Positions 15,401 through 25,215 of a stretch of DNA of 34,912 bases are shown here, in pieces. How positions within the stretch are numbered: the stretch's first letter is position 1; every line of letters begins with the position of its first letter. The stretch comes from a virus. A model generated the notes under the pieces. That model was not told the origin of the DNA. It did not search any database and worked only from the letters and a program-made list of their open reading frames with translations. The translations under genes and the position numbers were made by a program. The stretch lies in the IMG/VR virus record IMGVR_UViG_3300037189_009513, positions 1-34,912 of that record; one strand, 5' to 3'.

Positions 15401-17513
15401 TAACTTGTATTATGATTCATTCCATTTTGTACCTGAAACAAACCCATCAAATGCAGGATTTACAGGGTTTACATCAACACTTCCTAGTTATTACTCAAGT
15501 TTAGACTTAACTAATTTATCGTTTACCCCAACAGGGTCTTACGCTTTAAATTATGTTTGTGACGGAGGAGTTTATAATGCAGCGTCTGTCAAGTCGTTCA
15601 TTACAGATAAAAATGGATTCCAAGTTGAATGGGACACCGCGTTTTCAGTACCTTGTACCATTAAAGTACCTAACCAAAATATATATCCAACAGATAATAG
15701 AGGATATTTTGATAATGAAATCGTAGAAGGTGGTTCGGCTATGATGCAAATTATATCGCTACCACCACTATCAACAACATCATATGCTAATGGGTATACT
15801 TACGCTCCTAAGTACACCACTTCACCATATTCTTATAATAATATACTGACGAATAGTAATCAAATAATTATGAGGTCAGATAGATTACCGACCTCAACAC
15901 TTACTAAAGAAACATCGAATAATAGTTTCCCATTACATTTAAATCCTGATTTCAGCGTGTATTTATTTTCTGATGACGGAGTTGTAAATTCTGAAAGTAC
16001 GGGAACACAAAACACTGGCTCAATAAATGGTAATCAAGATAATACTACTCCACAAACTAATATCAGTAACCAAGTCTTGGATTCATTTAAATGTGGAGAA
16101 ATGGTTCCCCTTGGTTGTTATACATCAGTACCTGGTAGTCCATGTGGAGGAAGTTCTACTGAAATTGGTATAAAACCTACAGGTGATGGGTGTTATGAGA
16201 ATGGGACCAATGGAGAATTAATTATGAAAAATGGTTGTTATGTCACAATCACCGAAATATTTGTATCTTTACCTAAAGATTTTAAAATATTAACTGAATG
16301 GTCATCTAGATTATTAATCACGTTTGGGGCATGTAGAAATGTGTGGTCACAAATGTTCACTAATAATTGGATAAACGGAACGTTATACGCATTTGCGTTT
16401 AAAAATGACAGATTCTTTACAGGACCTACTGACACCCCACCTAATTCTCCATATAGTAATTATTGTCGAGATACTATAATTTTACACCCAACTACAAATA
16501 ACTTTTATTATAGAAGTAGCCCATGGGATGGTTCTGATTTTATAGGTTCAGACCCCGACAGTGGGTTCTTTGGTTCATTTGGGGGAAATGATAAAAATTT
16601 AAAATTCCCAACAACTCTTTTAGACATGGGACCTAGGACTAATTATATACAAGAGTTAGTTATGTCGGATGATTTTGATGGGTATGTTGCGAATAAAATG
16701 ACATCAACAACTTTTACAGATATTTCAGATATTTTGAATTTATTTATTATCAGTCGTTTAGCAAATACAAGTTTTTTAAGTCAATTATTTGGAACTTCAG
16801 GAGCTAATATTACTTCATATTTTAATGGTAGAACTAAAAGAATGGTTGACGGTGATTATGCTCAAATGGTATCTATTAGTTCAGAATTAGGAGTTGCGGA
16901 ATTTGACTCTGATAGTTATCCACAGATACCTAATGGTCAAGACCCTGTATTTTTTAACGGAGCGAATTCATCTGATGGAGTATTCGGAATTTTCTTTTCA
17001 TCCGATACTCAGGTTAGAGATTTTATAACACCAAAAAGAACAATAATCAATGAGAATACAACACCAACCGATGATTGTGCATTTAACTACTTTAAAGTGT
17101 TTTCACAAACAGTTCCTTTTTATCAATGGAAAATAAATCCTGGAAACGCCGATAGTATTTTTGGTTCTCAAACTAATGAATGGTATACCTCATCACTAAA
17201 CGGTAGCGGATTCCACACTAATAAGTACCAATCAATGGATAGATTATTAGGTTCTTCAAGGTATATGAGAACGAATACAAGTACGTTAATAAAAGACTTT
17301 AAAGGGTATATATATTCATATAATATGACTCCTGCACCTGGGTGTGTCCCAGGGTACAATACGAGTCCAACCTCAACAATTCCTAATAATCCTGGCCCAA
17401 GGATATTTACTGTAGGAGCACCTTTCCATTTTTATTTTGGACTTAAAAAAGGTAAAACCGCTTTTGATAGGTTTACCATAAAATGGATTAAAACAGATGT
17501 AATTACGGATTAA
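12438..17513 (+). CDS. Giant tail/baseplate protein with internal hydrophobic multi-helix block (1691 aa)
   Basis: No single family is recognised. The N-terminal region has an Ig-like/carboxypeptidase-regulatory-like fold: V-I-G-R-V-T-A-N-N-G-F-G-I-P-N-A-K-V-S-I-F-I-P (about 48-70), then T-N-D-S-G-D-F-M-I-F-G-V-P-V-G (about 147-161). Residues about 500-567 are strongly hydrophobic and would make about three membrane-spanning helices (I-Y-L-L-F-T-I-M-M-F-I-F, and L-A-I-L-V-A-V-V-F-T-I-V). An acidic, Cys-rich stretch follows (C-E-L-C-S-C-D-D, about 606-613). Residues about 620-1691 are Asn/Thr/Ser/Tyr-rich and beta-like, as in large virion proteins. Its position after gp25 and gp6 supports a baseplate or tail role. 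The next gene starts 2 nt after its stop. A baseplate hub or membrane-penetration role is inference. Confidence 0.7.
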   Translation: MSNSYRIRTEVGVDKSLKVLLEQEYEYLEILSLKVLQSQIYTRQCSDYGVVIGRVTANNGFGIPNAKVSIFIPLSEEDVNNPVITELYPYKSLTDVNEDGYRYNLLPYTQQHSGHNPTGTFFDKEDVLINPAFIEVFDKYYKYTAKTNDSGDFMIFGVPVGEQTIHVDVDLSDIGEFSLSPQDLVRVGAATESQVAGTTFKSSPNLNSLPQIISINRVIEVEPLWGQAEICTLGIVRTDFDLTSEANVDITPTAIFMGSIISDADKYTQKKNCKPKIGKGNLCNLVAGPGEILAIRQTIQQDVNGRPVLEEFQLEGGGQVIDENGTWLIDVPMNLDYYITNEFGEKVLSNDPKKGVPTRGKYRFKVKWSQSPSLSENVKRGYFLVPNVKEHGWEIDGGGVRIDPLLNPSASSSNVTDAIKSYSFSLDWNDYSDIQAAIDCDDTFYDMQYNKVYTVSQLIDQYRNGYSASRIIAVKHILDDVCESENVKFPTNDAFLRFDIIYLLFTIMMFIFKPVIYLVLVICHVLAFLLKFILGPILAILVAVVFTIVIIICEFINGIIWVINLFANVNELDCPNFEDMQELIDKMLTLWEYFVKLNLPNLSYDDCELCSCDDPQSLEFNNPGTSPVSVDTEGIIQNSGGNSFLTNFTDNTKYNINPAYTYPSAFQTVMAGAGFTGSGPKTFAPQMTKYGDDGSGNDRHIFTSSIPITERLNLFNNKAKYFDDFGGTNPGGGSNRVKVTFDTTLNNPNTTYHYDNVIAILCKESKLVNFTAGQIVSFQDPTLSQDVNLTGFTQLNQFATKSITGTSINDGPGSTITVKYSNPSSFDGLPLQSTLYSITQNPDDATYAKFPMDVEYFQVITAMTYNSFDTLCTPNQLSLNDRYLNNTMKIEYINYDNCWNGTYPENPLTSYDNYENQVLVFLVRGVDPYSSRKENSYDLSILFGYNTWDVPGLTVTGEYKLNHPIKGGVNSVRHTMLSNVATTDALGYNLYYDSFHFVPETNPSNAGFTGFTSTLPSYYSSLDLTNLSFTPTGSYALNYVCDGGVYNAASVKSFITDKNGFQVEWDTAFSVPCTIKVPNQNIYPTDNRGYFDNEIVEGGSAMMQIISLPPLSTTSYANGYTYAPKYTTSPYSYNNILTNSNQIIMRSDRLPTSTLTKETSNNSFPLHLNPDFSVYLFSDDGVVNSESTGTQNTGSINGNQDNTTPQTNISNQVLDSFKCGEMVPLGCYTSVPGSPCGGSSTEIGIKPTGDGCYENGTNGELIMKNGCYVTITEIFVSLPKDFKILTEWSSRLLITFGACRNVWSQMFTNNWINGTLYAFAFKNDRFFTGPTDTPPNSPYSNYCRDTIILHPTTNNFYYRSSPWDGSDFIGSDPDSGFFGSFGGNDKNLKFPTTLLDMGPRTNYIQELVMSDDFDGYVANKMTSTTFTDISDILNLFIISRLANTSFLSQLFGTSGANITSYFNGRTKRMVDGDYAQMVSISSELGVAEFDSDSYPQIPNGQDPVFFNGANSSDGVFGIFFSSDTQVRDFITPKRTIINENTTPTDDCAFNYFKVFSQTVPFYQWKINPGNADSIFGSQTNEWYTSSLNGSGFHTNKYQSMDRLLGSSRYMRTNTSTLIKDFKGYIYSYNMTPAPGCVPGYNTSPTSTIPNNPGPRIFTVGAPFHFYFGLKKGKTAFDRFTIKWIKTDVITD

Positions 17514-17514
17514 T

Positions 17515-19302
17515 ATGGGTAATCGAAATGATTTAAGAGTTGTTTTAGGGTCTTTAAGATACAAGTCAGCACCAAACACTAACTTGTTTTTTCAAGTACC
17601 ATTAAAACAAACATTTAAGGAAAATACTGAATTTGATAGAAGTATTGACGTTGATTTAGAACAAGTTTTTTTAAATGAAAGACAAGAGTCTGATACTTTT
17701 AGACCAACTTGTAAATTTTCATTATTATTTAAAAATTCATATTCAGGATTTACAAACTACCCTCCGTTTGAAAATAACTTATACTATTTAAATGCTCAAG
17801 AAGCCGCGGCAGCTCAATGTTTAGGAGGAAACCCTAACTCGATTAGTTGGACGGGAGTACCCCAATACAATGAATTTGATTTTATAAGAAATGATTATGA
17901 TGTTACAGGATATACACAATCACCTAATGAACATATAATTTTTTCACCTAAAAGTGCAACATCATATAATTGGAACTTTTTTGTGAGTTATGCTTATGAA
18001 AATGATTATACTAAACAAATGCAGGCAATTGATTATAAAACTAACATAACTTTAAATTGGGTTGTTGGTGATGGAATACCATTTATAATTGAAAAGGTTG
18101 ATAGTGGTGGTTTAGGTCAAATTTCTTTTAGGTGTCCTGTTAAACATGGAATGTCGGTTGGGGAATTTGTTAAATTAAGTCTATCGTATAATGGAAGTGA
18201 TATTTTTCAGATAACATCGTTAGGGGCTCAAACTTATGACAGTGATGAATACGTATTTAACATTGTTGATGTTGGTTATACCAGTGTCTTTAACAATAAC
18301 GTAACAGGTACCGCTAAAAGAGTTATCTTACAAGATAATGAATCAGATACTATATCTGAATATTATGTTAGAAGACATAAAATGTTAACAGGTTCTGAAA
18401 ACGCCGTTATGACAAAGGCGGGATTCGAGCAAAATATTTTTGGTGAAATAAAAAAATACGAAAGTAGTGGATTCACACCAAATCAAGTTTCTAGAGTTTC
18501 AGTTAAAGAAGGGTCACAGTCATATACCCTTTCCTTCAATAAAGATATTAAAATTAACCCAATAAGGGATAATCAAAAAAGACCCTTAACTGAATTATTT
18601 TTTAGTGTATTATGGAAAGGGTTCTTTGGTTGGACATTTGGATTACCTAATGGTAGTGGAGGATTTAATGGTATTAAAGAAGGGTGGGAATTTAATTTAC
18701 CACTTAATTCATCAGGTTTACCAAATAGTTGGTGGAGTAATTCTAATTCTGATTCTAACACAAACATTCCTGTTGGTGTATATAATACTGCTCAAGGAGT
18801 ACCACCTTATGTTTCACCATCGTTTAATGGGTTTACATATATCGAATCACTTAATGAGGGGGATGTTATTGACGGTGATATGTGTGAGTGGAATAACTAT
18901 GACCAAAAAGAACGAGTAATTTCTAATTTGTATCATAAATTAAAATTTAACCCTTTTGTCTTCTCAATAGGAGGGAACCCGTCAAATCCTTTAGGTTATT
19001 ATTACCAACCACACCATAGTTTAACTATTAGAGTTTTTTCAGATTACATTGAAGACGGTGACCCGCAAGATACTGTTGGAATACCTGACTACTCGTACTT
19101 CTCAACTACAAAAAATTTATTCATATGGAGAGATTTATATCCTTATGGGTATATTGATAGTTCATTTAACGGAGTTAATTATCCATTTTTAAACGGGGTT
19201 CATTACCCATTTAATAATAACATCTTTAGAATAATACCTGAAGGAACTAATTATAATGAACAGAACATAATAGCGGAACCATTAATTGACGACTGTGAGT
19301 AA
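17515..19302 (+). CDS. Tail/baseplate structural protein, unknown family (595 aa)
   Basis: The ATG lies 1 nt after the previous stop (TAATATG), indicating coupled translation. The protein is beta-rich, with many Asn, Gly, Tyr and Ser and few cysteines. It has no signal peptide or convincing membrane helix. The N-terminus has V-P-L-K-Q-T-F-K-E-N-T-E-F-D-R-S-I-D-V, which looks like a domain start; later parts have L-F-F-S-V-L-W-K-G-F-F-G-W-T-F-G (about 362-377). The composition and the neighbours on both sides make a virion protein very likely. No catalytic motif is seen. Confidence 0.72.
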   Translation: MGNRNDLRVVLGSLRYKSAPNTNLFFQVPLKQTFKENTEFDRSIDVDLEQVFLNERQESDTFRPTCKFSLLFKNSYSGFTNYPPFENNLYYLNAQEAAAAQCLGGNPNSISWTGVPQYNEFDFIRNDYDVTGYTQSPNEHIIFSPKSATSYNWNFFVSYAYENDYTKQMQAIDYKTNITLNWVVGDGIPFIIEKVDSGGLGQISFRCPVKHGMSVGEFVKLSLSYNGSDIFQITSLGAQTYDSDEYVFNIVDVGYTSVFNNNVTGTAKRVILQDNESDTISEYYVRRHKMLTGSENAVMTKAGFEQNIFGEIKKYESSGFTPNQVSRVSVKEGSQSYTLSFNKDIKINPIRDNQKRPLTELFFSVLWKGFFGWTFGLPNGSGGFNGIKEGWEFNLPLNSSGLPNSWWSNSNSDSNTNIPVGVYNTAQGVPPYVSPSFNGFTYIESLNEGDVIDGDMCEWNNYDQKERVISNLYHKLKFNPFVFSIGGNPSNPLGYYYQPHHSLTIRVFSDYIEDGDPQDTVGIPDYSYFSTTKNLFIWRDLYPYGYIDSSFNGVNYPFLNGVHYPFNNNIFRIIPEGTNYNEQNIIAEPLIDDCE

Positions 19303-20101
19303 CAAATTTTTATTTACCATACCTAACGATACCAAAGGAATTCAAATCCCAATAGAAATGAAGTGGGATTTTTATGGTCGAACTGATAGTATTGAACTAT
19401 ATGAGGAAGATGTATTAACCACTATTATAGGTGTTGCAGATGATTTTGAAGTCGTAAGATTTTCACATAATTCTTATGGGAATAACGAAGAAACTAAACT
19501 TGGGTATGAGTTTTATTTTTACGATGGACCACCACCTACAAATCAAACTGTGTTAACCTCAACAGTAACAGATTGGAAAAATAGTTATTTAGCCGAAGGA
19601 TTTAATGGTGATGAAATTTACTATTATTCTAAACCATTTACAAAATCATTTTTTAAGTTGGATTTTTATAATACTAATGACACCATTACACAAACTAATT
19701 ACTTTAGTGTTATTATACCTGTACAACAAGGTGGAACAGAAAATATTAGTATATCACCATTAATACCTAATGTTAATATTAGAAAACCAAAATACTCTTT
19801 AGACTTTGTTGGGGATAAAGAAGGGTTTTTCTTGTATTGGTTGGTAAATACCGAGTTTTTAAATCTTAACACTTTTTATATGTCGGCTAAATTTTTTGAC
19901 GGTAGATTGGGGGTGTTTGTTAAAATGATGAACGAACCACAATCATCATTACCAAACAAATTTGTGTTTGATAATTCTAGATATTTCTTTAACAAAGTAG
20001 TATTAGATTATACTACTAAAACATATGAGGTTTTTGATTATTTAGACAACCGTATAGGTGCGGGAACACCAATAAAATGGTATGAATATATTAACCCATA
20101 A
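19295..20101 (+). CDS. Tail/baseplate structural protein, unknown family (268-271 aa)
   Basis: Two near-cognate starts are possible: TTG 19286 or GTG 19295. Both overlap the end of the previous gene. GTG is chosen because it leaves a short 8-nt overlap (GTGAGTAA). There is no ATG nearby, so a non-ATG coupled start is likely. The protein is rich in Phe, Tyr, Asn and Asp and looks all-beta: I-P-I-E-M-K-W-D-F-Y-G-R near the N-terminus, K-S-F-F-K-L-D-F-Y in the middle and I-K-W-Y-E-Y-I-N-P at the end. The stop overlaps the next ATG (TAATG). No family is recognised; a virion component is inferred from the operon. Confidence 0.72.
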   Translation: MSNKFLFTIPNDTKGIQIPIEMKWDFYGRTDSIELYEEDVLTTIIGVADDFEVVRFSHNSYGNNEETKLGYEFYFYDGPPPTNQTVLTSTVTDWKNSYLAEGFNGDEIYYYSKPFTKSFFKLDFYNTNDTITQTNYFSVIIPVQQGGTENISISPLIPNVNIRKPKYSLDFVGDKEGFFLYWLVNTEFLNLNTFYMSAKFFDGRLGVFVKMMNEPQSSLPNKFVFDNSRYFFNKVVLDYTTKTYEVFDYLDNRIGAGTPIKWYEYINP

Positions 20102-21285
20102 TGGACGAAAGATATTACAGTATTAGAATATCACCCGAAGTTATTAAGAATGATTTGTTTTTACATCCTTATAACGCGGGTGATTCAGAACCAAATATTG
20201 ATGACCCATGTTGTGAAATAGTAACATCAACGACTACACAACAATATACGGGTTATACTTATGCTTATTCATCGATGACCCAAGTGGTTAGTGGGGGTAC
20301 TAATGGTGATTCTTTATTAACAGGGTTAACTGTACCTGTATTTTTAACTGAAACAACTGTAGATATTGGTTATTATTCAGTTTTTGATGGGATGGTTCTA
20401 CAGAAAGATACCATGACTAATTTTTTATTCTCAGCTTCGACATTCTCACCTTATGAGTATTATTTTTATAATACTTCTGATACGGAATTTAAAAAATATT
20501 TGCAATTCGCAACTTATATGGTTGATTGGGGTGACGGAAGTCCCACCGAACTGATTACCTCAACGGCACCTAATTATTATAATCATACTTACGCCCAAGA
20601 CGGTGAGTTCACTATTACTTTTTCGGGGATGAGTCCTTGGGGTACCAATATAGTTGAAAAAACTGTTTATGTACCATTTACAGGAGTAACGGTACCAAAC
20701 CCTAATGGAACCGCATATTTTTTACCTGCGGGAGGTAATTGGTCAGGTACTCCTTTAATGTACGATTATCTATTTACAGGTGATTCTAATTGTGATGTGT
20801 ACGACCAATCAAGTTATAATTACACAACAGTACCATTTTTAATTTCAGGGTATACTAAATCAACAATGGCCGATTTACAACAGTATGGTAGTAAGTATAA
20901 TCCATTAATGTATGGTGGGAAATATAAAATAGGGGTACAAGTTACGGGTACATCAGGTAACATTGGTACTTTTTGGGGACCTTCATCTGATAATATCTAC
21001 ACCGCCTATACAGTAAATGACATTGATTATTATGATTATGATGATGGTACTACTGTATTCATGACTTATTCGTCAGGTATGACACCTGATATGATGGTCT
21101 GTTCCGCAATTACTAAAAATGAAGTATTATTGAATGTAATTGACGAAGCAGAAATACAAAGTAATGTATTTATAGAAAGGGGTAAAAACTCGGCATTAGA
21201 ACGAATCCAAAGGTTAGGAGAAGTTGATAATGTTGGGGACCTTGAAAAATACGGATACAAATTTTTTAATGTAACAAATACTTGA
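20101..21285 (+). CDS. PKD-domain tail/baseplate protein (394 aa)
   Basis: The ATG shares its A with the previous TAA (TAATG). Residues about 138-200 form a PKD-like Ig-fold domain with the hallmark V-D-W-G-D-G-S-P-T-E, then N-H-T-Y-A-Q-D-G-E-F-T-I-T-F. PKD domains are extracellular protein- or glycan-binding beta sandwiches common in Bacteroidota surface proteins. The rest is Tyr/Thr/Ser-rich and beta-like. The C-terminal about 50 residues are charged and helical (N-V-F-I-E-R-G-K-N-S-A-L-E-R-I-Q-R-L) and end Y-G-Y-K-F-F-N-V, which looks like a docking segment for attachment to the baseplate or a neighbouring subunit. A role as a decoration or adsorption component is inferred. Confidence 0.75.
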   Translation: MDERYYSIRISPEVIKNDLFLHPYNAGDSEPNIDDPCCEIVTSTTTQQYTGYTYAYSSMTQVVSGGTNGDSLLTGLTVPVFLTETTVDIGYYSVFDGMVLQKDTMTNFLFSASTFSPYEYYFYNTSDTEFKKYLQFATYMVDWGDGSPTELITSTAPNYYNHTYAQDGEFTITFSGMSPWGTNIVEKTVYVPFTGVTVPNPNGTAYFLPAGGNWSGTPLMYDYLFTGDSNCDVYDQSSYNYTTVPFLISGYTKSTMADLQQYGSKYNPLMYGGKYKIGVQVTGTSGNIGTFWGPSSDNIYTAYTVNDIDYYDYDDGTTVFMTYSSGMTPDMMVCSAITKNEVLLNVIDEAEIQSNVFIERGKNSALERIQRLGEVDNVGDLEKYGYKFFNVTNT

Positions 21286-21289
21286 TAAT

Positions 21290-22195
21290 ATGGCAACAGG
21301 AACTTACGGAACAATAAGACCAGCGGACGTTTCACCTGAAGATGTTGATATAATTTTAAATTATACACCATCAAGGGATGAGACTAATAATTTTGTATTA
21401 ACTAAACTTGATGCAAAAACTTTATTACGACCTTATTTTAATAACACAAACACTGGTGGGTCAACGGTAGAAGTTTTAGGTGGTCTATATAACTTAACGT
21501 TACCTTCAGACCAATTCAATAAATTAGGGATATACACACTATATATTAGACCTGCACAAATAAGAACTACAATATTGGATTGTGGCGTTTTATCCTCATT
21601 ACCCAATGTTAGAGGTTTAGTTATTGATTTAAACTCAGTACCATCTGAATATAGAAATAAATTTATTAATCAAGGATTAGTAGGGTTTAGAATTGAATAT
21701 TTAAATACTGACGGTTCTAAAATCGCTAACTTTTTTAGAATAATAACCTCTTCATTTTTTTGTGAACCCATCGTACAAAATCTAACGAATACTTCACAAA
21801 AGGCAATTAGATATAGATATACTGAAAATAATACAAATTTAATTTTTTGTACATTATCACCATCTTCGGCACCGACTAACAAACCGAATTCAATACCATT
21901 TATTGGGCAACCAAACCAAAATATTGTAATAAGTAATACTTTCTTTAACCCAATCACATTAGATATTGAAGTTGCAGAACATGACTTCTCAACATTAGCA
22001 ATTGCGTTGTTTGGTAATCAGACTAAATCTATTGATGACGGTATCTACACATTATACGATACACAAAATAATATTTATAGACAATACAACCTTTATGAAA
22101 TTAGAGACCAATTTAATGAATTATTATTTGAGGTTAGACAAGATAGAGGTGATAATATTGATTTTAGTAAAAACTTTACAAACATAACACAATAA
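21290..22195 (+). CDS. Tail/baseplate structural protein, unknown family (301 aa)
   Basis: The ATG is 4 nt after the previous stop, and the TAA overlaps the next ATG by one base. The N-terminus (G-T-I-R-P-A-D-V-S-P-E-D-V-D-I-I) is reminiscent of short N-terminal segments that pack onto another wedge protein. The rest is a compact, beta-rich domain with few cysteines, ending Q-D-R-G-D-N-I-D-F-S-K-N-F. No signal peptide, membrane segment or enzymatic motif is seen. A virion role is inferred from its place between two tail proteins. Confidence 0.72.
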   Translation: MATGTYGTIRPADVSPEDVDIILNYTPSRDETNNFVLTKLDAKTLLRPYFNNTNTGGSTVEVLGGLYNLTLPSDQFNKLGIYTLYIRPAQIRTTILDCGVLSSLPNVRGLVIDLNSVPSEYRNKFINQGLVGFRIEYLNTDGSKIANFFRIITSSFFCEPIVQNLTNTSQKAIRYRYTENNTNLIFCTLSPSSAPTNKPNSIPFIGQPNQNIVISNTFFNPITLDIEVAEHDFSTLAIALFGNQTKSIDDGIYTLYDTQNNIYRQYNLYEIRDQFNELLFEVRQDRGDNIDFSKNFTNITQ

Positions 22196-25100
22196 TGGCG
22201 AATAAAAAATATACTTGTCCTCCACAATCTGCAACAGGTGCGGGTACTTTTTCTGACGACTTAGTTGGTTTACAATTAGTTGCTGGAGGAGGTCTAACTC
22301 AGGGTAACTTTGAGTTTGTCACGTCTGCGAATGAAAAAAGTAACAGGAATTTTATAACAGGTGTATTTTCAAACCCAATTAATTTAGATTCTATTGGTAT
22401 CACAAGTATCTTACAATCTAAAGCGATATTAGAAAATAATTTTAAAGTTTATCCTAATTTTGATTTAACTCAGGTAAATAATTTTACTTTGTATGGGTCA
22501 ATGGTTAAAAGGATGTCCGCATCCGTTACCAAAATCATTAGTTTTTTCCCTGCAGCAATTGAGTCGACATTTATGGGTATTAACTATGTGACGGGAGTTA
22601 CTGCTAATAATATCGTTTATAGTGAACAAAATGATTCGACAGTTTTCACATTAGATATTGCAAGACTTAGAAATCCGTTTGACGTTGACTTCACAAACAA
22701 CTCGACTAGAAATTTAGAACTTAAAGAAATTCAAGTATCTCCCTTAAGAGATATGAAAATACAATATGCAAAATACTCACTATTCTTTAAAGATAACGAG
22801 TATAAAGTAATTAATATTGTACCAACAGATAGTTTAACTAATGGTAATTTAGTATTAACTGTAAGTGGTAACCCATTTTCAGGTGAAACAATACTATTTG
22901 ATGATTTGGTTATAAGACCCAATGACCTTGAAGTTAATAGAGTTTTTAAAGAAATTTTTGATGAGGTTGAGCAATTTTTGTTAAATAGAAATGTCGCACC
23001 AAAATACACGTCAACATTCCAAATTCCTAGAGAAGCGGAAGACGGGAGTTATTATACACAAAGTCTAAATGTTACATGGCCATTATACGGTGCTTGGAAT
23101 ATCGACATATTAACTAAAGCCTTCGAAAGTTATATTACATCTTTGAATGATGTGAGTGAGTCTTTCGATGGGTATAAGACAAACTTAATCTCAAGATTTT
23201 TAACTACAGGGGCGTTTAAAGAATTTGACACCATAGGTCAAAAAATGGAGAAAGTATTACAAATCTATGGTAAAAGTTTTGACGACACAAAAAAATACAT
23301 AACCGCAATGTCTTTTATGACATCGGTTAATTATAATGTTGGAAATGATATTCCTTCACAGTTATTAAAAAATTTAGCACAAACTTTAGGTTGGACAACT
23401 AACATGTCACCAATATCAAATGATGAGTTATTATCATCTGTTTTTGGGTCAACTAAACAAAGTAAAAGTGATTTTTCAGGTATTTCAGAAGTACAAACAC
23501 CTGATGAACTTAATTACCAATATTTTAGAAACTTAATTTTAAATTCAGCCTTTTTATTTAAATCTAAAGGTACTCGTAAGTCAATTGAGATATTATTACG
23601 ACTTATAGGAGCTCCTGAAGCGTTAATTGATTTTAACGAGTATGTATATTTGGCCGACCAAAGAATAAATCTATCCCAATTTAATGAACAATTTGTACAG
23701 ATTTCAGGTGGTACTTATGTTGAAGATACTCCAATACTCGACCCTACAGATATATACTCAATATTTGGGGTTAGTTATACAGGGTTTACAACTAGTAACA
23801 CAATAAAAGACGTTAATATAACAATTGATGATTATCCGATGGATGAATTCGGATACCCATCAGCACCACCCGATAGTGAAAGTTACTTCTTCCAAAAAGG
23901 AAGTGGATGGTTTGAACAGACACCACAACATAGAGCTCCCGAGCAAGTTGATATTACTAACAATGTATTCGTAGGTAATAATCCTAACTATCAAACGGTA
24001 TTGGCTCCATATTCATATGGTCAAGAATACTTAAATCGTTTTAGAAAATTCCCATTTATGGATTTGGGTTATCAGTTAACTCCTGTAGTTGATAATAACA
24101 AAAGTTGGGTTGATAATGAAGTTGGTATCAGAACTAATTTAGATGGTAATTTTAACGCTAGATATTTTGTTGAGGACGACAGATTGGTTCTTAACGTTAA
24201 AAATGTTGACCTTTTCTTAAACCCCGCTCAAGGACTATCTTATGATGTTTGGGTAATGTCAAGAGAATATAATTACCCAATACCTAATCAAGGTATGAAT
24301 TATGTTCCACCAACATATTGTGACCCTAAACCATATAGTCCTTATCCTAGTCGAGGAGGTGTTGATTGGACTGAAATTATTCCATTACCTAAGAGAAAAA
24401 CTTTCTTTGAATTCGCCCAAACTTTTTGGGTTAATATGATTAATGTTAGGAATAGACAGTTCGCGACAAATGGTAAAACAGGTGGATATCCTACATTAGA
24501 ATCAATCTATTGGAGATATTTAGAATCACAACAAACAGTTAATATACCTAATGATAATTTTACGTATAAAACAATGATGGACTACGTAAATGGTTTAGGT
24601 GATTATTGGATTAGACTTGTTGAACAAATGGTGCCAGCGACTACTATATGGAACACTGGTATTAGATTAGAGAATTCAATATTCCACAGACAAAAATTTG
24701 TTTGGAGAAGACAAGAGGGATGTCAATTAGTACCAACCCCTTGTAAACCATGTTCATTGATTAGTAACATTTTCACATACGACTGTCCTATAGAGAGTGT
24801 AGAATGTGCAATTTATCCTTGGACTAACAATCCATTGATACAGAGTTTAAATGGGGTGTTAGGGGTTACATTACAATCTTACCTAACCGCAAATGGTTAC
24901 GCGTTAAATGATTGTGATTTTAACGGAATGACAACAGAATGGTTTGTTGACATTAGAGTTGATGATATTGTTGTTGTAAGTTACCCATTCTTTAATGGGG
25001 TTGGTTACAGTAGCCCAACATATAGTTCCCCTACAGTTAGTATGTGGGATATTGCTTTAGAAAATGCTTTAGAGAGTTTAAAAGATTACGGTTATGATTA

Positions 25101-25215
25101 TTATTTAACAGAAGAGAATACTGTTATAATTTATAATCAAGTATGTTCAGTTTCTGAACAAGGTGTTAATTTTAAATTAAATATAGGAATAAACTTTGAA
25201 ATATTATGTAATTAA
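22195..25215 (+). CDS. Large baseplate/tail protein with fibre-connector-like middle (1006 aa)
   Basis: The ATG overlaps the previous stop (TAATG). The N-terminal third is beta-rich. A helical middle, about 300-490, includes T-G-A-F-K-E-F-D-T-I-G and Y-F-R-N-L-I-L-N-S-A-F-L-F-K-S-K-G-T-R-K. It then runs through S-I-E-I-L-L-R-L-I-G-A-P-E-A-L-I, a pattern typical of tail-protein-I/gp7-like baseplate wedge components. After a beta-rich region there is a Cys cluster (C-x6-C-x2-C, then two more Cys, about 843-870), followed by a C-terminal domain with repeated short beta strands. It is probably a large wedge protein supporting the adhesin encoded next. The family assignment is tentative. Confidence 0.72.
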   Translation: MANKKYTCPPQSATGAGTFSDDLVGLQLVAGGGLTQGNFEFVTSANEKSNRNFITGVFSNPINLDSIGITSILQSKAILENNFKVYPNFDLTQVNNFTLYGSMVKRMSASVTKIISFFPAAIESTFMGINYVTGVTANNIVYSEQNDSTVFTLDIARLRNPFDVDFTNNSTRNLELKEIQVSPLRDMKIQYAKYSLFFKDNEYKVINIVPTDSLTNGNLVLTVSGNPFSGETILFDDLVIRPNDLEVNRVFKEIFDEVEQFLLNRNVAPKYTSTFQIPREAEDGSYYTQSLNVTWPLYGAWNIDILTKAFESYITSLNDVSESFDGYKTNLISRFLTTGAFKEFDTIGQKMEKVLQIYGKSFDDTKKYITAMSFMTSVNYNVGNDIPSQLLKNLAQTLGWTTNMSPISNDELLSSVFGSTKQSKSDFSGISEVQTPDELNYQYFRNLILNSAFLFKSKGTRKSIEILLRLIGAPEALIDFNEYVYLADQRINLSQFNEQFVQISGGTYVEDTPILDPTDIYSIFGVSYTGFTTSNTIKDVNITIDDYPMDEFGYPSAPPDSESYFFQKGSGWFEQTPQHRAPEQVDITNNVFVGNNPNYQTVLAPYSYGQEYLNRFRKFPFMDLGYQLTPVVDNNKSWVDNEVGIRTNLDGNFNARYFVEDDRLVLNVKNVDLFLNPAQGLSYDVWVMSREYNYPIPNQGMNYVPPTYCDPKPYSPYPSRGGVDWTEIIPLPKRKTFFEFAQTFWVNMINVRNRQFATNGKTGGYPTLESIYWRYLESQQTVNIPNDNFTYKTMMDYVNGLGDYWIRLVEQMVPATTIWNTGIRLENSIFHRQKFVWRRQEGCQLVPTPCKPCSLISNIFTYDCPIESVECAIYPWTNNPLIQSLNGVLGVTLQSYLTANGYALNDCDFNGMTTEWFVDIRVDDIVVVSYPFFNGVGYSSPTYSSPTVSMWDIALENALESLKDYGYDYYLTEENTVIIYNQVCSVSEQGVNFKLNIGINFEILCN

